Positions 55,491 through 64,000 of a DNA stretch of 64,000 nt are shown here, piece by piece (the first letter of the stretch is position 1; each line of letters opens with the position of its first letter). A model generated the notes under the pieces. That model made no database searches. It saw only the letters and a program-made list of their open reading frames with translations, and was not told the DNA's origin. Source of the stretch: Isoetes taiwanensis. Lineage: Eukaryota; Streptophyta; Lycopodiopsida; Isoetales; Isoetaceae. Location of the stretch: NCBI GenBank assembly GCA_021234155.1, contig JAJEKV010000054.1, positions 6,654,655 through 6,718,654 on the forward strand, in the 5' to 3' direction. A program made the translations under genes and the position numbers.

Positions 55491-57429
55491 CATTTTTTTA
55501 CACATTCTCAATTATTTCTATATTTCTCAATTAAGGTTAATTATGGCCTTAGGATTCAGAACTGAAAGTCCAGCTGGTATAAAGGCAAATACCAGTTTGG
55601 GAAAAATATTAATAGGAAACATCAAAGATTTAAAATGTACCAATGGGTAAGTTTTAAGCTTGATAGAAAGCACTCGTTGTAATATTCAAAGGTTGAAAAT
55701 AGGTTAAGCACTTCAAAATACATGGAAGTGCAGTAAATGCAAGAGCGTAAGCATAAATACCTATCCTATTTATGTAAATGCTTAGAAATATATATGGCCT
55801 ATTTGGTTTGTTCTTCAAAGAATATATTTAATCCTTAGATAGGTACCTTGGAGATCATTTAATAAAATAGATCCCCCACCAAGTAGTAGTGTCTCACATA
55901 AAGCCCGAAGATTCTTGTTGATCATTATATGTTAAATGGGGCAAAAGGAACAATGGGTGACCAAATAAGAGTGAAAATCCCAACGCATCTTTTGGCCCTT
56001 TGTAGTATTACCAAGATTATTGCTAATATCTACATGTTTGGCTGCAGTACGTGATTTTACCCTATTGTCTCTTTTTTCTTTTGGTTGAATGATCGGCAAA
56101 GACTCGTGGAATAGTTACTTTGTTTGCGGAATATATATCAAATAGAACTGCAGGATTTGCATGGGTTACACCCGTATGGTTTTGTATCACTATCCCTCTC
56201 CGCTCTCGACTTTTAATTAGGCAAAGAAAGTGATGTAGAACATAAAAATACAATATGAACAGGTTATTTTTCATATCTAAATTGCTGATGTATGACAGTA
56301 AAGTTATGGGCAGCAAGTGGTTTGAACCATAGGCATAGTATTTTGGTTTTTTTTTAAAAAAGGGGATCTTACTTTCAGTCTGACAAGGCCAAACAAGTGT
56401 TAGGGCTTATGGATAAGCTTCAAATGTATTTTCTGAAAACTCATATGTCCATTGGAATCAAATGACACAGAAGTGTTCTTGAGGTAATTTGTTTGTTTAA
56501 TTGCAAATTTATTCTGAATGTTGCAAAACATGGTGTTAATAGGGTAGGGATTGTAAGGTTTATAAGGGATAATGTTGTTATGGCATGTAAAGTTCCACAG
56601 GGCAGTTATCTCTTGATTTTACTGCTATTAACTTGGCCTTAGTTGTTTGAAATGACAATTCAGATGCTGTAAGGGCAAATACCAGTTAGATAAAAGTATT
56701 TACAGGTTTCGTACCTTCATGAAAAACAGACCAACCAGTTGTCATTAAGAGAATAAGAAAAAGATGCTGGTAAACGACATATAAATGTAGTTTAACAAAA
56801 TAATACATTAATGTGAATAATACTCATTGGTATTGTTGTACAATAAATCAAACAAGTAAGTGATCCCAGGAACAAGGTGGTTCATACCCTGGGTTCATAT
56901 GGACTATCTTTAAATAGTTAATCATAGTCTTATACAAAATTTTGTTGAACCGAAATGTAAGTAGATTGTGGATTCAAGGTTAACGGGATACCACGCTTAA
57001 TAGAGCTCAAAGTTAGGTGTGGGATGATAATACCGCCGGGATTGACCAAGGCGATGTTTGAGCTAGGTTGACTAGTTCGACATCGCTTTTTTTCTACATT
57101 GAGTAGGCATCACAACAATCTCTTTGCTTCTTGCAACCGGGTGGTCTGCAGCAGTTTTAAAGTCTTATTGAAGGTGGTCTTAACCAACAGCACACATTAG
57201 AGACTTACTAGCATATCAACGTCATCATACAAGCATCCTTGGAGCTATGACTACCTAAGAGATCACAACATGAGGTATTTTTATGTTGGTTTTGATGCTG
57301 CTTGGAAGATTGCAAGGAGCCCCAGTCGTAGAGTCTGGATGTAAATTTATTGCTGTTTGAGATCTTTTTTCTGTATGATAATTTTTCTATTAGTCATGAT
57401 CAAAATTTACAACAATGATTAGGCCGAGA
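55491..57429. other. Intergenic, nothing recognised
   Basis: AT-rich DNA. The minus frame at 56062-56316 has no known motif. The phrases AGGGCAAATACCAGTT at 56665 and AAGGCAAATACCAGTT at 55583 hint at an old internal duplication about 1.1 kb apart. Confidence 0.4.
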
Positions 57430-58290
57430 TAGGTTCTTAGGAAATCAGCTTGTTTAGATATATGATAAATTTGGAGCTCTACAGAATGCCCCGTGCAGTG
57501 TTTGATAATATGTATATGAAGAATATATTCTGGATTATAATGCTTCCAGCTTCCACTCATCTAGGCCTTATTATTGAGGCACGAGAAGTGCTTGGAAAAA
57601 TGGGTGAGAAGGGTTTGGTATCATGGAATGTGATGCTTGCAAGATATGCTGAACAAAGATTCCTACTCAAACCAATTGAGCTCTTTTTATGGAAATGCCC
57701 ACCATGATTTGATTTCCAAAATGCCATAGTTAATATGTCGTGCATGGGGAGCTTAAAAAGCTTTAATATTTTCTCAAGAGATGCCTCAAAAGGATGGGTT
57801 CAGCGAACTATCATGGTTGCAAGTCGTGCATTAAAAGGACAACTAAAAGCAAAGACTTGAATTGCTTGAGAAAATTTTTGTTCACAATGCGCCATGGACT
57901 GCCCTCGTTGTTGGTTTTGCACACCATGGAAATCTCATTGATGTCCAAAACCTATTTATGAAAAATGCCTCCGTATGATGTGATCTCCTGAATGCAATGA
58001 TTGATGCCCTGCCGTGAATGGACAGCTCAAAGGTGCTATTGAGAGGTTTGAACAAATGCCATCGAAAGATGTGGTGTCTTGGAGTGCTATTACATCCGTG
58101 ATATTAACATGGTCAATTTTCATCATGGACAAGGAAAACATGATGTTCAACTTTTTCAGCAAAAAGGGATGATGCCTAACAGTGTCATATTTGACAACAT
58201 TGTTTTTGCATGTAGTCATGATGGCATGTCAAACCTAGGCTGCCATTTCTTTGTTTCCATGTCTCAAGCTCATCACCTAGGGAATGGCAG
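57430..58290 (+). pseudogene. PLS-type pentatricopeptide repeat (PPR) pseudogene
   Basis: PPR proteins bind organellar RNA for editing, splicing or stabilisation. Recognisable repeat pieces occur in order: RFLGNQLV then GALQNAPCSVFDNMYMKN, EAREVLGKMGEKGLVSWN then VMLARYAEQRFLLKPIELF, GQLKGAIERFEQMPSKDVVS, and GMMPNSVIFDNIVFACSHDG. The phrases (K)DVVSW and ACSHDG are typical of the PLS class, whose intact members have ten or more repeats. Frames change repeatedly and stops occur (for example after KCPP at 57707), and the start and the C-terminal E/DYW region are missing. It may be a relic of the large PPR family expansion seen in seed-free plants. Confidence 0.8.
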
Positions 58291-59308
58291 GGGGTTATGC
58301 TACATAGAAAAATGGTCTCATCTGTTTTTGCATGTGTGTTATTTTATCATCATTTATGTTACATATCTCTCTAGTTCATAGCATACTAACAATGCAAACA
58401 TGCACATGCCGGTTATTTAAGGATAGATAAGTTTTGTGTGTAATTATATGAATCTCTATGGTTATGTTTAATGTCATTTTGCAATGTAATCTATCTCATT
58501 TATTGAAGAACAAAAAAGTCCCCCCTTTACATGTTGTTTTTTATTTTAAATGTTTTGAATATGTCTATAATATCATTATAGATGTTGTGTATTTTGTTCA
58601 TCCATCCCTACACCATCTCTAAGACCCCAAAGGGGCCATAAAAATTTTTAGTTAACACAAACCATTATATCCAAACACTTTTAAATTAAATTCCTCCTAA
58701 AACCCCTTGGGTGCATATTCATACGGGGGATGACATAGGGCAGCAAGAGCCCTTTTCACACTCCCTTTGCATTGACAGATCAATTTGGACGAGACATCTA
58801 TGAGATACGTCATACTATACTAAGAGACTGGTAAAGCTACCTCGGCCAGAACACTGAGAAGCCCAAGAATTATGCCAATTTATTCGAATAGGCCCACAAA
58901 TTTGTCTTCCGAATGACAACGCACTGGTATTCGTCAGGTTGCTTTCTTCCGTCTGGTCTTCCTCACTCCAAAACGGCATTGCCAGTTCCAAATGTTTAAC
59001 CTTTCAGTTTTCCCAAGACAACAGAGGGCACAAAGCCAAAGCTTCTCCTGCTGGCCTAGAGTGCCTCGGTCGGTTGTGTAGGCCACTCTGTGAGTAATTT
59101 TGTGCGAGGTTGCTAATGGATAGGGTTCGCCGGGGGGCAGCTTTACCGAAAACCAATTTCGACTCCAAATCCGGACATCTTGGAATTTTTTGTTTTTGGG
59201 ATAGAATATATACCCCTTTACTAAGTATTAAGGCTACCTTACCAAAGGAATTCTATCACGATAGTCCAACAAAGGAAAACCACCACAAGAGTTTTGTAAT
59301 CGTGAACG
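58291..59308. other. Intergenic or 5' UTR of the LINE
   Basis: AT-rich up to about 58730, then GC content rises. The last 200-300 bp may be the 5' untranslated region of the LINE, but no boundary can be seen. Confidence 0.35.
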
Positions 59309-59368
59309 ATGGCCGATAACACCAAAGCCAGCGAAAAGAGAGAGCGATGCAAAAAAAGTACCAATGAG

Positions 59369-60230
59369 TCAACAGGACCTCAGGGATTTTCTGGCGCAGA
59401 TGAACAAGCAGCCTAGAGTCGAGGATCCCGAAAGCATGGATGCACTCAACACGCCGGGCGTAAACGCAGTAACCGCAACAAAATAGCCATCTCCAGTATG
59501 GACGTGAGGATAGGAGACAAGCGAGGAGATGCAGCGCAGAATAGACAAGATTGAAGAGGAGAAAGCTAAAATTCTATAGAGGTTGGTTGAGTTAGAGAAA
59601 TCAAATGTTGAATTAGATGCATAGGAGTCATTTGATATGATAAAGCCACATATCATGGAATTTGAGGAGCGAATAGAATTAAGCATGACGTTAGGTTGAT
59701 AGGAGTAGCGGAGAAACCTAATGAGGACATATATCGAAAGGATGACCGCAGATAATAGAGACAGCCAAGGAACACTGAGCATCGCTGTCAAAGCAAAGCA
59801 TGGGCAAAAGCCAATGGAGAGGGAGGTCGAGGCACATAAACCCTCGACAATCGAGGGACCCGCAGCCGAGAGAGAATATCGCGATGGGATCCGTGACCGA
59901 GGAATGGGATCAAAGTATAGGAGGCTCTAATAGCTTATGCAGCCAAGGGCTGCGACAGGGAAGTAGCCAAAGCTAGGAGCCGAATCGCTGTGGATACACG
60001 GCTGTGTCGTGAATGGCAAAGTCTACCTTCACAAGAGGGTAAGGAAACAGCGATCCCGACGCAAAGAATGTAATGGGGCACAAGGATTAACAAAAGCAAT
60101 GGAAGTAGAGAAGGAAAAATATAAACCCCTAATGACCATACCGCAGGGGCGGAGGGCGAGTCCCGGGGGGAGGGCGCCGAAAGATAACATTAGAAGGAAT
60201 CAGCACAAAGGAGCGTAAAGAAGCGGAAAT
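59369..60230 (+). pseudogene. LINE ORF1-like remnant
   Basis: A frame starting near 59366 reads MSQQDLRDFLAQMNKQPRVE then PESMDALNTPGVNAV and a charged, coiled-coil-like segment with RIDKIEEEKAKI and LVELEKSNVELDA, broken by stops. Later pieces in other frames include ALIAYAAKGCDREVAKARSR and VNGKVYLHKRVRKQRSRRK. A coiled coil followed by a basic region fits an ORF1 nucleic-acid chaperone. No CCHC knuckle was found. Confidence 0.55.
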
Positions 60231-60375
60231 GTGGTCGACGAAGACCGAACACCACAATCGGGGTCATGGGCCCAACCCCAATGAAGATCGAGGAAGACCG
60301 AGAAGAGCGTGCAACAGATGTATCACACACGGAGACCCCAAAGGAGCAACCCTCGAGGGAAGAGACGATGACAAT

Positions 60376-60622
60376 ATGGTATTGAATTGTACCGGATACC
60401 CGTGGGGACGACGGAGAGAGGCTCGAGGGAGCCCACAACAAGCGACATAATATGTCTAGTAGAGACATGGGAGCACAACGTCAAGTGGTCAAATTCTGAT
60501 GAAGAAGGGTATCAGCTATTCACGTGTTCCAAATGTTAAACTCTATATGTTGCTGACATCTTGTCATGCAATATTTATATTTTGTACTTATTCTCCATAA
60601 TTAATGATTAAAAAGCTTCATT

Positions 60623-60653
<31 letters not shown>

Positions 60654-61295
60654 AGATAAGGATTTCAAGATAGGGAGGGGAAGTGCAGGCCTGGCCTGTT
60701 ATGTGAAGAATAGTGTAGCTAACAGTGCATGTATTTTACATTCAGATATCAATAAAAGATACATGGTCTTAAATATTCAATTACAAAACAAACAAGACCT
60801 AATTCTGATCATAGCATATTACCCGCCAAACAATGACAAGTTAGAACTGTTAGACCTGGGGGAGAGCATGATGAAATAGAAAGAACAGGGGCCAATGATT
60901 CTAATAGGGGATTTAAATGCCAGAACAGGATAGGAACAGGCACAAAACACAAACATTGATGAAACAGATGGTCAGATGATATATACAGCAAGAACACAGG
61001 AGTGGAAGAGAGATACAGAAGACAAGGCAGAGATCAACGCCAAAGGTGAATTACTGCTCGAAGTATGTACGGCGACAGGGGTAATCATAGCTAATGGGGT
61101 GCAAAAATGGGAAGGATCAGGGAACTTCACGAGCCTAAATACACACGGGAAGAGTATCGTAGATTATGTAATTATGAATGGTCAAGCAATGGAAATAGTC
61201 GCAGGATTTATGCTATTGGAATGGCCGACTGGGAAAAGGGAGAGTCACAGACCTATACAGTTAACACTCAAAGGGGGAGAGCAGACACATGCTGA
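60376..61295 (+). pseudogene. LINE endonuclease domain remnant
   Basis: The start shows LNCTGYPWG (motif with the catalytic Asn) and, in a neighbouring frame, TTSDIICLVETWEH (the catalytic Glu strand). After the insertion come SAGLACYVKNSV, LILIIAYYPPN, PMILIGDLNARTG (catalytic Asp/Asn loop), HGKSIVDYVI and ESHRPIQLTL. In active enzymes the last motif is SDH; here Ser takes the place next to His, so the catalytic Asp is missing. Stops lie after GESMMK and after DLNARTG. The domain nicks target DNA in active elements. Confidence 0.85.
60530..60654 (+). mobile_element. Short retroposed insertion with 27-nt A tail inside the LINE
   Basis: Endonuclease coding similarity stops after EEGYQLFTCS near 60530 and resumes after a run of 27 A at 60628-60654. 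The ~100 bp before the A-run are AT-rich and non-coding and end TTCATTCCCTC. This is the form of a strongly 5'-truncated retroposon. The left edge is uncertain by about 10 bp and the target duplication is not obvious. Confidence 0.65.
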
Positions 61296-61758
61296 TAATA
61301 CATGGGAAAAGGAGAAAGAGAAGGCAAAGATAAAAATCCAATTTCAGGTTAAGTATACAGACACATTCATACACACAGTCAAGGCAGAAATGGGAAGATG
61401 GGAATGGGGAAAGCATAAGGCAGATGACAACGGCAACATCCTTAATGACATCATGGTAAGAGTGGCAACAGAGGTATTCGGAAAAAGAAAGAGACACAGG
61501 AAGAGCAATGCTTTTAAGGCCTCTGTATGGTATGATGAGGAATGCAGGGAACAAAAAAGAAGGGTCAAAGAACATATAGGGAAGGAGACGTATCAGTCAG
61601 AAAGAGTAGAATACTTAAGACTGTTGAAGTTAAAACGGAACAAAAACTTGGTGCAGCACCAATGGGGTCTCGCCAGACTGCTTAAAAGGCAACTCAGGAG
61701 TTTCTGGAAGGGATTTAAAAAGAAGGGAGGGGGGAACATGAAAACAGAAAATGAATAG
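60976..61758 (+). pseudogene. Longest open piece of the LINE ORF2 (EN end to RT start)
   Basis: 260 codons without a stop, covering the end of the endonuclease and the linker before RT. It contains a Lys/Glu-rich stretch and VWYDEECREQKRRVKE, the W-x-D-x-E-C motif common to many LINE linkers. It ends at a TAG directly before the RT domain, from which the frame simply continues, so a point mutation is the likely cause. Confidence 0.8.
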
Positions 61759-62686
61759 GACACCATTGGAGCAGTCGGATGGGAGAAATATCTGGAGAAA
61801 TTATACAAGACAGGGGCATCTTCAATGCCAATACCAACATTGCAGAATATGGATAAGCCGTGTTTCAACATGCAGGAAGTAATGAAAGCCTTAAACAGGA
61901 TGGCTAATCACAAAGCTCCGGATCTCTACGGACTAACAGTGGAGTTACTAAAGTGTGCTGAAACAGTAATAGGGAAACAAGTCACACAGACATTTTCAAC
62001 GGCATAATATATACAGGGCTTCCAGACAGGTGGACATACAACAGAGTCATACCTTTACACAAGGGGGGAAGTAGACAATATCCCGGAAACTATAGGACAA
62101 TAATGGTGAGCTCCATCTTCGCAAAATGGTTCGGAAAAGCCCTGGATAGCAAATTGAAATAATGGGCAGAAGCGGAAAATCTGAGGGCATAGGGACAAGC
62201 AGGTTTCAGACCGGAACACTCAACCACAGACCATCTAGTAACCTCTGGATATTAATAGAGTAGAACAAAGCACATGGAAAGAAAATAATTTGCTGCTTTG
62301 TAGATTTTAGGAAAGCATTCGACACAGTCCCGAGGGAGAAGCTCCTACAAAGGTTGCTAGATGTGCAAGCTCCAAGAAACATGGTAGGATCGATTGCAAG
62401 ACTGTACCATAGGGTATATGCAAAGATGGAGCAAGGAGGACAGGCAATAGACTGTGATACAGGCGTCAAACAGGGATGGCCTCTATCCCCGACTTTATTT
62501 GGGATATATATAGATGCATTACAGGGTTACATAGCAGAACAGCAGGGGGACGAATACGCCCCTACATTAGGAGATACCAAGGTACCTATTATGTTGTACA
62601 CTGATGATTTGAGCATGATGGCCACAAAGAATAAGGGGATGCACGGGACTACTAAAGATACTTGGAAAACTTCTCGAAAAAAATAG
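61755..62686 (+). pseudogene. LINE reverse transcriptase domain remnant
   Basis: Visible motifs: EVMKALNRMANHKAPDLYGL (start of RT), NYRTIMVSSIFAKWF, GQAGFRPEHSTTDHL, then from about 62277 an open frame with CCFVDFRKAFDTVPREKL (motif A), GVKQGWPLSPTLFGIYID (motif B) and LYTDDLSMMA (motif C, the catalytic DD pair kept). Stops and frameshifts lie between 62005 and 62275 and after 62686. The catalytic residues survive, so decay may be moderate in age. Confidence 0.9.
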
Positions 62687-63012
62687 GGCTAACAAGAATC
62701 TTGCAAAACCAAGATAGTCATCTTCGAATAAGAATAAGCATAGACCTTTCGTGTCTGGAGGAGACAGAAATAGAAGAAGCAAATCTAATATATGTATCTG
62801 GGGGTATGATGCACATGGCACGGGAAATGGGCTAAGGGTGCGCATACAAGGTTCCAATCAGCCATAGGGAGCTATTTTAGTATGAAAAACTTCTGCAATA
62901 AAAGTAGAATAATCGACCGACATTAAATGTTACTTATTCAAAGGCAGAGTAGCCACGATGCAATTATACGGGCTGAAGCTTGGGGCCAGTTCATTAGAGG
63001 AAAAATGAGATC

Positions 63013-63497
63013 ACATTTTGTCCCATTAAGGGATGCTTAAAATGCCATGTCAGCTTTTTAAACTGTCCAATAAGAGAAGAGCTCTAGTATATCTCATTCC
63101 AGTATTATGTGGCAGCCTGTAATTAATGCAGCTGCAACTAACTTCTGTACTATCATTTTTTCATTATAACTTTTGATCCAGAACTCCGATTCAAGAATTT
63201 TTTGTAGCAATGGGTTTGTCTTCACAAGATCTATCTAGTGATAACCCATTCATACATCTTTTACGATATAAATATATAAGAAATGAGCAAAAAATCATAT
63301 TTTTTTAAGGTTAATGCATATGACCATATTGAAATACATCATAACCATATATCATTGGAAAGATCTTTTCATTCCGCATCTAATGCAACAAACGCCGCAA
63401 CATTTTGACAAGTGGAACAAAAGTTATGGGGAAAAACAACAACAATGAAGTTGTTGGTGCTGCGAGGGTAGCCATTCCATTGGAGGATATGGGGATG
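63013..63497. mobile_element. 485-bp insertion with 10-bp target duplication inside the LINE
   Basis: AAATGAGATC occurs at 63003-63012 and again at 63498-63507. Removing one copy plus the insert joins GQFIRGKMRS to QIFSNVTDKKWD in frame, so this is a later insertion into LINE coding DNA. The insert is AT-rich, has no poly(A) end, no obvious terminal inverted repeat and no ORF. An internal inverted pair ATAACTTTTG / CAAAAGTTAT lies at about 63168 and 63418. The element type is unknown. Confidence 0.82.
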
Positions 63498-63943
63498 AAA
63501 TGAGATCTCAAATTTTCTCTAATGTAACAGATAAAAAATGGGACAAACAGGAAGGAATCCTTAGACAATGGCACAAACAGGAATTTAAGGTAAGGGCAAA
63601 TACGCCACTAACAATCATGATACTCGAAACCGGACAGAAACCAATGGAGGTGAGAGCATGGGAGAGGACCATTAGATACCTAATAAAGGACAATGCAGGA
63701 GATCACCAAGGGAAGTTGTCAAGTATTGCAATCATCGAGTCAGCAAAGTCACACATTCTCATAGGCAGTGGATGGTTTAAGGAGGTAGCAAGGTGGACCA
63801 GAGAAATGGGATTGAATCTGAGCGACCTAATAAACAAAGGGCAGTGGAATGAAGAATGGGCTGATAGAGCTACAAGAGCATGGCTGCAAAAATATGCAGG
63901 ACCCAAAACACTCTGGCTCATGACAGTCTTCAACCCAGAATAG
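63498..63943 (+). pseudogene. C-terminal region of LINE ORF2
   Basis: An open frame of 147 codons, in frame with the LINE sequence before the 485-bp insert. It includes FKVRANTPLTIMILETGQKP, VRAWERTIRYLI and ARWTREMGLNLSDL and ends at 63943. The ANTP...ETG pattern recalls the C-terminal helical part of some LINE clades better known from animals and algae. The stop may be natural or a mutation. Confidence 0.75.
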
Positions 63944-64000
63944 CAAATAGGACACCAGATGTACCGAGATGACCTACTAGGAAAAGCCAGAAGAGACAAT

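Larger units (their letters stand above)
59309..64000 (+). mobile_element. Degraded non-LTR retrotransposon (APE-type LINE)
   Basis: An ORF1-like region (about 59309-60230) is followed by an apurinic-like endonuclease, a reverse transcriptase and a C-terminal region that runs to at least 63943; the 3' end lies beyond the window. Many stops and frameshifts make it inactive. Two later insertions interrupt it (about 60530-60654 and 63013-63497). The order endonuclease before RT places it in the APE-bearing LINEs. The C-terminal part does not look like the usual plant L1 tail, so I leave the clade open. Confidence 0.88.

Overview
The window is nuclear DNA of a land plant with a large, repeat-rich genome. 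Seen in the sequence: a chromodomain-bearing Ty3/gypsy retrotransposon, a degraded APE-type LINE, PLS-type pentatricopeptide (PPR) remnants, plant-type subtilase exons with GT-AG introns, a SNAP-family ORF, and decayed transposase-like ORFs. Gene density is very low and almost every coding stretch carries stops or frameshifts. The style of the PPR remnant and the TE load would suit a fern or another large-genome plant, but this is inference and the species cannot be named from the window.

Layout. 1-5660 holds two GC-richer decayed blocks around a possible LTR end (2595-3098). 5661-12200 is AT-rich intergenic DNA. 12209-17660 holds two decayed DNA-transposon-like ORFs (12209-12969 and 16570-17223, both minus), each beside an array of short palindromes (13571-13945 and 17400-17660). 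17661-19428 is packed with small direct and inverted repeats. 19429-25715 is a minus-strand chromovirus: one ~1.5 kb LTR, then chromodomain, integrase, RNase H/RT, protease and zinc knuckle, with the gag 5' end and the other LTR missing. 25726-27126 holds an unidentified ORF and a broken FCP1/HAD-like gene with one clear intron. 27599-27969 is a strict 57-bp tandem array of 28-bp palindromes. 28090-30070 (minus) is another decayed transposon-like ORF. 31078-34653 is a ~2 kb segment present twice.

36763-44345 is a shuffled gene cluster. A SNAP-like ORF is followed by a ~0.8 kb module; the same module follows each of three tandem ~1.7 kb copies of a subtilase pseudogene fragment. A fifth, dispersed module copy lies at 54734-55490. 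An 89-bp oligo(A)-tailed insertion with a 16-bp target duplication is present in the subtilase-linked modules but absent from the SNAP-linked one. 44346-49270 is a three-unit macrosatellite whose core is a minisatellite of GATTC motifs spaced alternately 10 and 11 bp. 49384-52300 contains unidentified exon-like fragments, 57430-58290 a PPR pseudogene, and 59309-64000 a degraded LINE interrupted by two later insertions.

Nothing here looks like an intact functional pathway; the interest is in repeat biology. The best candidates for something undescribed are the phased GATTC macrosatellite, the three unrelated palindrome arrays that each sit beside a transposase-like remnant (possible subterminal binding arrays), and the datable series of events in the SNAP/subtilase cluster.
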